The notes under the pieces: model-generated
What the model was told of the DNA's origin: nothing
Database searches by the model: none
Seen by the model: only the letters and a program-made list of their open reading frames with translations
Shown here: piece after piece, positions 33,562-42,740 of the stretch
Layout of the letters: every line of letters begins with the position of its first letter
Numbering within the stretch: the first letter of the stretch is position 1
Position numbers and translations under genes: made by a program
Assembly (NCBI RefSeq): GCF_963558545.1
Contig: NZ_CAUWHO010000008.1
Location: 10,745 to 74,744, forward strand
Length of the DNA stretch: 64,000 nt
Source of the DNA: Tyzzerella sp963558545
Lineage (GTDB): Bacteria > Bacillota > Clostridia > Lachnospirales > CAG-274
Direction: 5' to 3'

Positions 33562-35637
33562 TTACCTTTTGCTAGGAAACTTTTCTGTTATTTCTAAAAT
33601 ACCATCATAAATAGCCTTAGCTGCTTTTTGTTTAAATTCTGGTGTACTTATTCTTGCTGCTTCTGCAGGGTTACTTAAAAATCCTATTTCACATAAAACA
33701 GCAGGTATTTTATTATTTCTAAGCACAATTAAATTAGATGTTTTTACTTTTCTATCTAATGTACCAAGTTCTTTTAGTAAATTTTTTTGCAAAATATCTG
33801 CCATATCTTTACTTGTAAGTCCAGTGTCATTTGTATTAGGGTTTAAATAATATACTTCAGTACCATTAGGCCCAGGTTCACCTTTTCCTGACGCATTTTG
33901 ATGTATAGATACAAACATATCTCCAACTTCATTTGACATATTAGTTCTATCGTTAAAGCTTGGGTTTACATCTTCAAGTCTTGTAAAATAAGCTTTAATA
34001 TTATGGTTTTGTTCAAATAATTGATTTAATATAAGAGAAATATCAAGGTTTATATCTTTTTCTACTAACCCATTTCCAGTAGTACCAGGTGCTTCTCCAC
34101 CGTGTCCTGGGTCTACAACAACTACATTTTTATATTTTTCTTTTGGTAAAAGCATATTAATATATATATAATTGATATCTTCTGTTACATTAATGGCTGT
34201 TATTTTTTTACAATCTATTATCATTTGTGTCCTATTAGATACATTTTCTACCGTTATTTTGTTTACAAGCTCATTATCAACTCTATGCTCGCCTATATTT
34301 ATTAAAGGTGTTATATCTGTATCAAATGTTAGTATATATTCTTTATTTAAATAGTTGTCTGTATGTTTAATATTATTTATATTAATAGGCACACTAGATT
34401 TTTTCTCTATTTTAAATTGTCTATTAGATGTAATATTACTGTTAAGTTCATTGTTAGTGTCAATGTTACTATTGTTTTCTTCCTTATATATTGTTATTAC
34501 TGTTGTATTTTCTTGCTTTTTGTGAGAAAATTTAATATCTTCATTAAGTGTAGCTTCTATGTTAATATTAACTCCTGTACTTTTACTATAATCCAAATTA
34601 TTGATATACTTTGTTTTTTGTATATTTTCCGTTAATCCTACAAGAGCTGCATTTTTTATTTCTATATTTAATCTATCCTTAGCTTCATTTTTAGTTATGT
34701 TAACATCTGGTGCAAATTCTCCATATATTTTTAAAATATCATTAACACCGTCATTATACATATCTAATTTTTTAATTGGATTTCCTCCAAAATTTACATA
34801 TAATGTCTTTCCATCTTCTGATAAAAAGTTATTGTTTAAAACTGAGCTTTTTGTTTTAAAAATAAATCTTGTTATGTTATTATCTTTATTTTCTATTGTA
34901 ACATTAGATATAAATTCTGTTATACTATCAATGCTTGTCTGGTTTATATTATTTTTAGAATTATATATATCTATAGCAACTGCTCCATTATCTAGTATTA
35001 CTTGTTCAAACTTTTCAATTTTTTTATTTGAATATATACTAAAAGTTCTTTCGTCAGAATCTGGCATATTTATTCCTTCAATATTTATTTGGGGATTAGA
35101 TATTGTAGTTGTTTCCAATGTAGTTGTTTCTGTTGTTGTATCTTGTAATATTTTTTCTTTAATATCTATTATTCTTTCATCATTTTTCCACACAACATCA
35201 AGTCCCATAGCCTCACTTACAAAACGAACAGGTATCATAGTTTTACTATTTATAAGTTTAGGTGGGATACTCATCTTAAATAGTTGTCCATTTACTGTTG
35301 CATTTACATCATTTATCTTCATAAGAACAACCATATCTTTATATACTACTTGTACCTGCTCCTTATCTTTTATCCAAGTAACACTTGCTCCTATTTTTTC
35401 AAAGCTTTCTCTAGCTGGCACAAGTGTATAATTATTAATTATAATAGGCTCTAGAGGTAAATCTTCCACTTTTTTAGAATTAACATATAAATAAACACGT
35501 TCTTTATTATATGTATATGTTTTGTTATCATATGTTATTTTAAAATTTACATATGGCGCTGAAAATGTACAAATATTAATCATTAAAACAAATATCATAG
35601 TAAAAAACACTAATAGAAAATTTTTTTGTTTAAACAT
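33562..35637 (-). CDS. N-acetylmuramoyl-L-alanine amidase with CuAO-N and AMIN-like domains
   Basis: An exported zinc hydrolase that cuts the amide bond between muramic acid and L-Ala. Signal peptide near 1-27; CuAO-N domain near 40-160 (VPARESFEKIGASVTW, VPVRFVSEAMGLDVVW); a TTTETTTLETTT linker; AMIN-like repeats near 190-500; a C-terminal Amidase_3 domain with zinc ligands and catalytic Glu in VVDPGHGG, VEKDIN, SIHQNA and CEIGFLSN. All active-site motifs are intact. The linker is partly identical in DNA to the S-layer tail repeat. GGAGG precedes the start. Confidence 0.95.
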   Translation of the reverse strand: MFKQKNFLLVFFTMIFVLMINICTFSAPYVNFKITYDNKTYTYNKERVYLYVNSKKVEDLPLEPIIINNYTLVPARESFEKIGASVTWIKDKEQVQVVYKDMVVLMKINDVNATVNGQLFKMSIPPKLINSKTMIPVRFVSEAMGLDVVWKNDERIIDIKEKILQDTTTETTTLETTTISNPQINIEGINMPDSDERTFSIYSNKKIEKFEQVILDNGAVAIDIYNSKNNINQTSIDSITEFISNVTIENKDNNITRFIFKTKSSVLNNNFLSEDGKTLYVNFGGNPIKKLDMYNDGVNDILKIYGEFAPDVNITKNEAKDRLNIEIKNAALVGLTENIQKTKYINNLDYSKSTGVNINIEATLNEDIKFSHKKQENTTVITIYKEENNSNIDTNNELNSNITSNRQFKIEKKSSVPININNIKHTDNYLNKEYILTFDTDITPLINIGEHRVDNELVNKITVENVSNRTQMIIDCKKITAINVTEDINYIYINMLLPKEKYKNVVVVDPGHGGEAPGTTGNGLVEKDINLDISLILNQLFEQNHNIKAYFTRLEDVNPSFNDRTNMSNEVGDMFVSIHQNASGKGEPGPNGTEVYYLNPNTNDTGLTSKDMADILQKNLLKELGTLDRKVKTSNLIVLRNNKIPAVLCEIGFLSNPAEAARISTPEFKQKAAKAIYDGILEITEKFPSKR

Positions 35638-35670
35638 AAGTAGCCTCCATTATTTTTCTTGTATTTTTAT

Positions 35671-35700
35671 ATTATAACAAATTTCTTTATATAATTACAA
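35671..35700 (-). promoter_or_regulatory. Promoter of the amidase gene
   Basis: TTGTAA (35700-35695), an 18-base spacer and TATAAT (35676-35671) on the minus strand, about 35 bp before the ATG. Confidence 0.6.
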
Positions 35701-35821
35701 TACTTACGCATATTTGAAATAAAAATGTAATAATCTTTATTTTTAAGTATCCTAATCGTATATAATAACAAAAAGTATCTAAAATTATATAGATACTTTT
35801 TGTTATTATAATATTTAACAC

Positions 35822-37981
35822 TTATTCTTCTTCATTTTCTAAAACAAATTTAAAATCTATCGTTCTTTCATACATATCAGTAGATATAAGCTTAACTGTA
35901 ACTACATTACCTAAAGAATATCTTTTACCTGTTTTCTCTCCAAAATATTGCATATTTTTTTCATCATAATAGTAATAATCATCTTCAATATTTTTAGGAG
36001 ATACCATACCCTCTATAGTGTTTGGTAATTCTACATATATACCCCAACTAGTTATGCCAGATATAACACCTTTAAATATTTGTCCAATCTTATCTTGCAT
36101 ATATTCAACTTTTTTAACAAGGCAAGTTTCTCTCTCTGCATCTTCTGCCACACGCTCTCTATTAGAACACTTTAGGCAAATATCTGGTAATTTTTTACTT
36201 AGTGTATTTACTCTTTTTTCATTTAAATTTCCATTTATATTTTCTTTTATAATACGGTGTATCTGTAAATCTGGATATCTTCTTATAGGAGATGTAAAAT
36301 GACAATAATATTTTGCTGCCAAACCAAAATGTCCTTCATTTCTAAAAGTATATCTAGCCTGCTTAAAACTTCTTAGCACTATCCTACTTATAACCATTTC
36401 CTCTGGTGTTCCTTTAGCTTTATCAAGTAACTTTTGAAAGGCCTTAGAGTGTATATTGCTCCCTTTTAGTTTATATCCAAATTTAGATATAAATTCTGCC
36501 ATTTCTTCTACTTTTTCTACATCTGGTTCTTCGTGAGAACGGTAAACAAAAGGTAACTCTAGCCAATAATAATGCTCTGCAACTGTTTCGTTAGCTACAA
36601 GCATAAATTCTTCTATTATACTTGTAGCAACATTTCTTTCATATAGCTTTATTTCTATTGGCTGTCTATCCTCATTTAAAATAATTTTAGCTTCTTCAAA
36701 ATCAAACTCTATTGCCCCTCTTTTTATACGTTTTTGCAGTAGTATATTTCTAAGTTCTTCCATAGTTTTAAACATATTTAAAAAATCTTTATTATCTTCT
36801 AAATAAGGACTATTTTCGTTTGTTAAAACATCATTTACAATAGTATAGCTCATTCTCTTATCTACATTTATAAGTGTTTCTGCTATTTGATGATTGCAAA
36901 TAGTACCATTTTGGTCTATTTCCATTATACAGCTTAAAGCCAATCTGTCTTGTTTTTCATTTAATGAGCATATACCGTTAGATAATTTATGTGGCAACAT
37001 AGGTATAACTCTATCTACAAGGTAAACACTTGTGCCTCTTTTTATTGCCTCTCTATCAAGAGCAGTACCTTCTTTTACATAATGTGTAACATCTGCTATA
37101 TGAACACCCAAGCTATAGTGTCCATTTTCTAATTTTTGTATAGTTATAGCATCATCTAAGTCTTTAGCATCTTCTCCATCTATAGTTACAGTTTGTAAAT
37201 TTCTTAAATCAAGCCTATTTATTTTTTCTTCTTCTAGTACTTCACTAGGTATATTTTCTATTTGCTTATAAACTAAGTCATCAAAATCTGTTGGTAGTTC
37301 AAATTGTTTTATAATAGATAAAATATCTACACCAGGGTCATTTATATGTCCTATTATTTCTGTAACCTTTCCCTCTGGTTTTTTACCCTCTTCTGCTTGT
37401 TTTATTATTTCTACAACAACCTTATGTCCTGTAACTGCACCCATAGTGTATTTTTTAGGTATAAAAATATCTTTATACATTCTCTTTTCATCTGGTATAA
37501 CAAATCCAAAGCTTTGGCTTTGCTCAAATGTTCCTACTATATGTTTAAATCCTTTTTCCAACACTTTTATTATAACACCTTCTGGCCTTTTGCCTGTTTC
37601 TTCTTCTGTTATTTGGCAAAGCACCTTGTCTTTATGCATAGCTCCATTAGTATTTTTTTCGTGTATAAATATATCTCTTTTGTTATATAAGTCATCATTT
37701 TCTACTACAACAAATCCAAAACCTTTAGATGTACTAGTGTAAGTACCATATACCATATTTAAGCTTTCTGGTAGCATTATTTTACCTTTTTGGGTTAAAA
37801 CAAGCTTCCCATCTACCAATAGCTCATTTACTATTTGTTCAAATAAATCTCTATCTTTAACAGGCACTTCCATAAACATCATAATATCGTTTATTTTCAT
37901 AGGCTTATATTCCTTAGATTTAACAAAACCTAATATTTTTGCCTTTTTTTCATCTAAAATATTACTATCTATATCTATCAT
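35822..37981 (-). CDS. rnr: Ribonuclease R
   Basis: A processive 3'-5' exoribonuclease that degrades structured RNA. N-terminal winged-helix and two cold-shock-like domains (GFGFVVVEN, FGFVIPDEK), the RNB catalytic core with the Asp cluster DGEDAKDLDDA, and a C-terminal S1 domain (FKGVISGITSWGIYVEL). The 719 residues are normal. It follows secG, the usual order in Firmicutes, but smpB is not found downstream; the amidase gene is. AGGAGGTG precedes the start. Confidence 0.97.
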   Translation of the reverse strand: MIDIDSNILDEKKAKILGFVKSKEYKPMKINDIMMFMEVPVKDRDLFEQIVNELLVDGKLVLTQKGKIMLPESLNMVYGTYTSTSKGFGFVVVENDDLYNKRDIFIHEKNTNGAMHKDKVLCQITEEETGKRPEGVIIKVLEKGFKHIVGTFEQSQSFGFVIPDEKRMYKDIFIPKKYTMGAVTGHKVVVEIIKQAEEGKKPEGKVTEIIGHINDPGVDILSIIKQFELPTDFDDLVYKQIENIPSEVLEEEKINRLDLRNLQTVTIDGEDAKDLDDAITIQKLENGHYSLGVHIADVTHYVKEGTALDREAIKRGTSVYLVDRVIPMLPHKLSNGICSLNEKQDRLALSCIMEIDQNGTICNHQIAETLINVDKRMSYTIVNDVLTNENSPYLEDNKDFLNMFKTMEELRNILLQKRIKRGAIEFDFEEAKIILNEDRQPIEIKLYERNVATSIIEEFMLVANETVAEHYYWLELPFVYRSHEEPDVEKVEEMAEFISKFGYKLKGSNIHSKAFQKLLDKAKGTPEEMVISRIVLRSFKQARYTFRNEGHFGLAAKYYCHFTSPIRRYPDLQIHRIIKENINGNLNEKRVNTLSKKLPDICLKCSNRERVAEDAERETCLVKKVEYMQDKIGQIFKGVISGITSWGIYVELPNTIEGMVSPKNIEDDYYYYDEKNMQYFGEKTGKRYSLGNVVTVKLISTDMYERTIDFKFVLENEEE

Positions 37982-38088
37982 TTTAACACCTCCTATGTGT
38001 TATTTTTATTTTATATAATTCTATAAGTATTATACAATCTTTTTATAATTTTTACAACACTTAATAAATTTTTTAATTTTATATATTT

Positions 38089-38120
38089 AAAATGCCCATT
38101 TAAGATAATCTTAAATAGGC
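38089..38120 (-). terminator. Hairpin after secG, possible attenuating terminator
   Basis: On the minus strand, GCCTATTTAAGA / TCTTAAATGGGC is followed by ATTTT. The U-tract is short, so read-through into rnr is possible. Confidence 0.6.
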
Positions 38121-38142
38121 AATAATAATTTTATAATTATTT

Positions 38143-38649
38143 TTATCTAACAAAACCTAAAGCAATTGTTACAATAAAGAATATTACACCTAGTATAATA
38201 GTAAGTCTAGCTAATTTGCTTTCTTTACTTCTACCTTTATTTTGGTTCCAATAAGACTGACTATCCCCACCTACAATAGAGCTTGATGTTATACCCGATG
38301 CCGACTTAGATTGTTGTAATACAACAACAATAAGTAAAAATGCAACTATACATTGTATAACAGAAAGTCCTATAAAAGGTATACTCATACTGTCAGGCTT
38401 GCTAGCTGTTTCTGTTAATGTAGTTGTTTCTGTACTTTCATCTACAACAGTGCTATTTTCTGTACTTGTTGTAGCTTCGCTTGTTTCATCTGGTAAAATT
38501 TCTCCTTCTATACCAACTTGTTTTTCTTTTGTTTCCTCTACAACTCTAGGCTCAATAGATAATTCTTCTTGTTGTGTATTTTCAGAGCTATTTTCTTGGC
38601 TATTATCTGCTGTTGTTTCTTCTATGTTATTTTCTACATTATCATTCAT
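38143..38649 (-). CDS. secG: SecG preprotein translocase subunit with an unusual N-terminal extension
   Basis: The small accessory subunit of the SecYEG channel. The SecG core lies at about 88-168: TM1 (93-112), the GITSSSIVGG loop, TM2 (147-166). It is preceded by about 86 extra residues that are acidic and rich in Thr, Glu and Ser (TTSTENSTVVDESTETTT). Typical SecG has about 75 residues in total. The ATG at 38649 has AGGAGGT at six bases, and the extension is in frame with no other well-placed start. Order secG-rnr is standard. Function of the extension is unknown. Confidence 0.9.
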   Translation of the reverse strand: MNDNVENNIEETTADNSQENSSENTQQEELSIEPRVVEETKEKQVGIEGEILPDETSEATTSTENSTVVDESTETTTLTETASKPDSMSIPFIGLSVIQCIVAFLLIVVVLQQSKSASGITSSSIVGGDSQSYWNQNKGRSKESKLARLTIILGVIFFIVTIALGFVR

Positions 38650-38680
38650 TTTTTTACCTCCTAAAAAAATCACTTTTTTT

Positions 38681-38709
38681 ATTTTATCATACTAAAAGAT
38701 ATATATCAA
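38681..38709 (-). promoter_or_regulatory. Promoter of secG-rnr
   Basis: TTGATA (38709-38704), a 17-base spacer and TAAAAT (38686-38681) on the minus strand, about 30 bp before the ATG. Confidence 0.65.
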
Positions 38710-38751
38710 TAAAAATTTTACAAAAGGTTCTAGTTATATTGTTATAAAATT

Positions 38752-39438
38752 CTACTTATTTTCAAATTTATACCCAACACCCCAAACAGTTTTTAAGCTC
38801 CATACATCTTCATAAGGCATTTTTTCTCTAATCCTTTTAACGTGCACATCTACTGTTCTAGTATCTCCTATAAATTCATATCCCCATATTTTATCAAGTA
38901 GTTGCTCTCTAGTAAAAACTTGATTTGGGTGTTGTGCTAAAAAGTTTAACAGTTCAAATTCTTTTGGTGGTAGCTCTAGCTGTGTGCCGTGGTATGTTAC
39001 TACATATGTTGAAGGGTTTATAGTCATATTAGGTACAACTATTTGGTTAGACTGTATACTATCATCTTTATTATCAAATCTTCTAAGAACAGCCTTTACC
39101 CTAGCAACAAGCTCTTTGCTATCAAAAGGTTTTACTATATAATCATCTGCTCCAAGCTCAAGCCCTAAAACTTTATCAAATATCTCTCCTTTAGCTGTAA
39201 GCATTATTATAGGTACAGAGCTTATTTTTCTAATCTCTCTACATATTTGATAACCATCTATCTCTGGTAACATAATATCTAGTAAAACTAAATGTGGCGA
39301 AAAGTTTGAAAATTCTTCTATAGCTTTTCTACCACTATATACTTCTTTTGTTTCATAGCCTTCTTTATTTAAATATAAACTTATAAGCTCTGCAATATGC
39401 TCATCATCATCTACAACTAATATTTTTAGTTTACTCAT
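38752..39438 (-). CDS. OmpR/PhoB-family response regulator (orphan)
   Basis: A DNA-binding response regulator of 228 residues. The receiver domain has the acidic pocket DDD (10-12), phospho-acceptor Asp54 (VLLDIMLPE), Thr81 and Lys103 (VKPFDSKEL). The C-terminal winged helix contains PPKEFELLNFLAQHPNQVFTR and RTVDVHVKRIREKM. No histidine kinase gene is adjacent, so its partner and targets are unknown. It stands between mutS2 and secG on the same strand with its own AAAGGGGAG site. Confidence 0.95.
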   Translation of the reverse strand: MSKLKILVVDDDEHIAELISLYLNKEGYETKEVYSGRKAIEEFSNFSPHLVLLDIMLPEIDGYQICREIRKISSVPIIMLTAKGEIFDKVLGLELGADDYIVKPFDSKELVARVKAVLRRFDNKDDSIQSNQIVVPNMTINPSTYVVTYHGTQLELPPKEFELLNFLAQHPNQVFTREQLLDKIWGYEFIGDTRTVDVHVKRIREKMPYEDVWSLKTVWGVGYKFENK

Positions 39439-39536
39439 AAAATTTCTCCCCTTTAAAATCTATTTATAAAGATTTTACTATTCAAATTTTAAGTAAAAAT
39501 GAATATTTTTTTAATTTTATAGATATTGTAAAAATA

Positions 39537-41918
39537 TTATTTAAGTTCTACAATAGTAACACCAGCATCTCCCTCGCCAAATTCTCCTAAACGATATTTT
39601 TTTACTCTGCTATGTCTTCTAAGATATTCGTGTATACCTGTTCTTAAAGCACCTGTTCCTTTGCCGTGTATAACGCTTATAGTGTCCATACCTGCTAAAA
39701 AAGCATCATCTATAAATTTATCAACTTTTTCTATTGCCTCATCTACATAAAGCCCTCTAAGGTCTATTTCATAAGATATAGTTTGTGCTTTATTATTTTT
39801 AAAGCTACTTGTCTTTTTAGGTTTTATATGTTCTTTTTTAGGCTCTACATAGGTTGTATCTATTGACAAATCTTTTAAATTTGTTTTTATATTCATAATA
39901 CCTGCCATAACCATTACCTCACCTTTTTGGTTAGGTTCACTTGTTACAGTGCCAGACTGATTTAATGAATGTATAAAAACTCTATCACCTTTTTTAAGAT
40001 TTTTAGGTATAACACGCTTTTGAGAATTTTTATTATTAAATTTATCTATTCTTTCATCTAATTTAGATAGTTTATCTTTTAATTTTTGTCTTTGGCTATT
40101 AATATCATTTTGACTTGCTTTTTCTTTAGCCAATCTTTGTATCTCTTTTACAGCATTATCTGCATCTATTTTAGCCTTAGCTAATATTCTTTTTGCATCT
40201 TCTGTAGCTTTTAAAAGTATTTTTTCTTTTTGTTCTCTTGTTTTTTTCTTTTGGTTTTCTACATCTTTTTTAAGCTTTTCTGCCTCTAGCCTATAACTTT
40301 CGGCTCTTTCTTTTTCTATCATTAAAGATTTTTTGTTTATTTCAAGGTCTGTAATAACATCTTCAAACTTAGTATCTTCTTTACTAAGCATATTTTTAGC
40401 ATCTTCTATAATATAATCAGGAAGACCCAATCTTTTTGATATAGCAAAAGCATTACTTTTACCAGGCACACCTATTAAAAGACGATAAGTAGGGCGAAGT
40501 GTTTTTACGTCAAATTCGCAAGAAGCATTTGATATGCCCTTAGTTGATATAGCAAAAACTTTAAGCTCGCTGTAATGTGTTGTAACAGCTGTTCTTATTT
40601 GCCTATCGTGTAAATATTGTATAATAGACATAGCAAGGCAAGCTCCCTCTGTTGGGTCTGTCCCTGCTCCAAGCTCATCTAACAAAACAAGCGAATTATC
40701 TGTTACCTCATCTAATATAGACACTATATTTGTCATATGAGCAGAAAATGTACTAAGGCTTTGCTCGATGCTTTGCTCATCACCTATATCAGAAAATACA
40801 TTATCAAAAACAGCAAGCTCTGAATTATCAAAAGCTGATATATGAAGCCCTGCCTGCCCCATCAATGTAAATAACCCTATTGTTTTTAAAGATACCGTTT
40901 TACCTCCTGTGTTAGGCCCTGTTATAAGAAGAGTAGTAAATTCATCTCCAAGGTAAATATCGGTAGATACAACGTTATTATTATCTAATAAAGGGTGTCT
41001 TGCCTTTTTAATATTTATATATCCTTTTTCATTAAATATAGGCTCTGTACCATTAATACTTATAGAATATTCCCCTTTTGCAAATATAAAATCTATCTCT
41101 GTTAAAACAACTAAATTGCTAAGTAAAATATCCCTATGCTCATTTACCATTTCAGATAATTTTTTAAGTATTCTGTTTATTTCTTGTAGTTCATCAGAAT
41201 GTAGCTCTTTTATTTTATTATTGAGCATAACAACGCTTGTAGGCTCCATAAAAACAGTAGCACCTGTTGCCGATTGGTCGTGTACCATACCAGAAAAAGA
41301 ATTTTTATATTCTGCCTTAACTGGTATACAATATCTATCGCTTTTTACTGTGATAACAGGGTCTTGTAACATATTTTTATATGTGCTAGACTGTATTATT
41401 TTATTAAGCTCTAGCCTTACTCTTTCATTAGCTATCTTTATATCTCGTCTTATTTCTCTTAGCTTTTGGCTAGCATCATCAGACATTTCTGTATTAGATA
41501 TTATACATCTAGTTATCTCTTTATCTAAGCTTTCTATTGGCTCTATCACCTCAAATTTAGGCTCTAAAGCATCATATACATCGTATTTATTTTCACTTTT
41601 AGCATAATCTTTTGCCCTTTTACAAGCACTTAAAAAATCTGCAACATTTAAAAGCTCTTCAAAGTTTAAGCTACCTCCTACGGCCGTCCTTTGTAAAAAA
41701 GGATTTATATCTCTAAGCCCACCTATTTTTAAAGAACCTTTTTTTAATATCATACTAACAGCTTGAGAGGTTTCTTTTTGCCAAATTTTTATTTCTTTTA
41801 TATCATCGCTAGGTTTTAAAGCTCTCACCTTTTCTTTTCCAACAAAAGAGCTTGCAAAACTAGCTATCTTTTCTATTATTTTATCAAATTCTAAAGTTTT
41901 TAAAGCTTTCTCGTTCAT
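39537..41918 (-). CDS. mutS2: MutS2 ATPase/endonuclease
   Basis: A MutS-related protein without the mismatch-recognition domain. It limits recombination and, in some Firmicutes, rescues collided ribosomes. Core and clamp domains, Walker A GPNTGGKT (334-341), the ABC region LLDELGAGTDPTEG, a long coiled coil near 515-640, a KOW-like stretch (KKGDRVFIHSLNQSGTV), and a C-terminal Smr nuclease domain near 715-793 with IDLRGLYVDEA and the HGKGTGAL motif. The 793 residues match the family. Confidence 0.97.
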   Translation of the reverse strand: MNEKALKTLEFDKIIEKIASFASSFVGKEKVRALKPSDDIKEIKIWQKETSQAVSMILKKGSLKIGGLRDINPFLQRTAVGGSLNFEELLNVADFLSACKRAKDYAKSENKYDVYDALEPKFEVIEPIESLDKEITRCIISNTEMSDDASQKLREIRRDIKIANERVRLELNKIIQSSTYKNMLQDPVITVKSDRYCIPVKAEYKNSFSGMVHDQSATGATVFMEPTSVVMLNNKIKELHSDELQEINRILKKLSEMVNEHRDILLSNLVVLTEIDFIFAKGEYSISINGTEPIFNEKGYINIKKARHPLLDNNNVVSTDIYLGDEFTTLLITGPNTGGKTVSLKTIGLFTLMGQAGLHISAFDNSELAVFDNVFSDIGDEQSIEQSLSTFSAHMTNIVSILDEVTDNSLVLLDELGAGTDPTEGACLAMSIIQYLHDRQIRTAVTTHYSELKVFAISTKGISNASCEFDVKTLRPTYRLLIGVPGKSNAFAISKRLGLPDYIIEDAKNMLSKEDTKFEDVITDLEINKKSLMIEKERAESYRLEAEKLKKDVENQKKKTREQKEKILLKATEDAKRILAKAKIDADNAVKEIQRLAKEKASQNDINSQRQKLKDKLSKLDERIDKFNNKNSQKRVIPKNLKKGDRVFIHSLNQSGTVTSEPNQKGEVMVMAGIMNIKTNLKDLSIDTTYVEPKKEHIKPKKTSSFKNNKAQTISYEIDLRGLYVDEAIEKVDKFIDDAFLAGMDTISVIHGKGTGALRTGIHEYLRRHSRVKKYRLGEFGEGDAGVTIVELK

Positions 41919-41959
41919 TTTTACCTCTATTTTTCCTATACAAATACATAAATTTATAG

Positions 41960-41988
41960 TTGAATTTTTTACAATTTTGTATTACAAT
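41960..41988 (+). promoter_or_regulatory. Possible promoter of the transglycosylase gene
   Basis: TTGAAT, a 17-base spacer and TACAAT on the plus strand, 40 bp ahead of the start. Confidence 0.5.
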
Positions 41989-42027
41989 TAAAATATATGC
42001 TTAAAAAAATAATGAAGGGAGATTATT

Positions 42028-42633
42028 ATGAATATTAATGTGTCTAGTATCTATAACGAAATTATTTCCAATATAGAATCTAAAATACCTATCCCTATTA
42101 CAAATAAAACATATTATTACAATAATAACATAGATGAAGAAAAAAGTAAATCAGAACAAAAATCTTTTACACAAATTTTAGATGATTATCAACAAAATGG
42201 TATACCAAAAAGCGATGTTTCTCAAGCTATAAAAGATGCTATATCAGAAGCTTCTGCAAAATATGGTATAGATGAGAGCCTTATCGCTGCTGTTATTCGC
42301 CAAGAAAGTAACTTTAACCCTAACGCTACATCATCATCTGGTGCTATGGGTCTTATGCAGCTTATGCCAAAAACAGCTTCTGGACTTGGAGTTACTAATG
42401 CTTATGATATAGAGCAAAACATAGATGGTGGTACAAAATATCTTAAAAAACAACTAGATAGATTTGACAATAACACACAGCTTGCCTTAGCAGCATACAA
42501 TGCAGGCCCTGGTAACGTTAATAAATATAATGGTATACCACCTTTTAAAGAAACTCAAAACTATGTGCCAAAAGTTTTAGGCTACCAAAAAGATTATATG
42601 CTACAGCAATATAATAAAAATAAAAAAATATAA
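42028..42633 (+). CDS. SLT-type lytic transglycosylase
   Basis: A peptidoglycan lytic transglycosylase of 201 residues that cleaves the MurNAc-GlcNAc bond non-hydrolytically. The SLT domain covers about 70-195: the catalytic Glu93 in IRQESNFNP, GAMGLMQLMPKTA, LKKQLDRF and ALAAYNAGPGNV. No signal peptide or membrane segment is seen at the N-terminus; instead there is a polar, Tyr/Asn/Lys-rich stretch. That resembles flagellar or non-classically exported transglycosylases. AGGGAG precedes the ATG. Confidence 0.92.
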   Translation: MNINVSSIYNEIISNIESKIPIPITNKTYYYNNNIDEEKSKSEQKSFTQILDDYQQNGIPKSDVSQAIKDAISEASAKYGIDESLIAAVIRQESNFNPNATSSSGAMGLMQLMPKTASGLGVTNAYDIEQNIDGGTKYLKKQLDRFDNNTQLALAAYNAGPGNVNKYNGIPPFKETQNYVPKVLGYQKDYMLQQYNKNKKI

Positions 42634-42643
42634 ACATTTTATT

Positions 42644-42672
42644 AATTGCCTATGTTTAAAACATAGGCAATT
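42644..42672. terminator. Hairpin after the transglycosylase gene
   Basis: AATTGCCTATGTTT / AACATAGGCAATT is a strong stem followed only by ATTATTACTATT. A weak U-tract makes efficiency uncertain. Confidence 0.5.
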
Positions 42673-42740
42673 ATTACTATTACACTAAGGCACATTTTAC
42701 ATACTAATTTTAAAAATATTTTCACAAAAGGATTGAAAAA

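Noticed and set aside
34601..35431. A 276-codon plus-strand open frame opposite the amidase gene
   Set aside because: It is the antisense shadow of a gene with full family motifs, has no ribosome site, and its hydrophobic look comes from reading complementary AT-rich codons.
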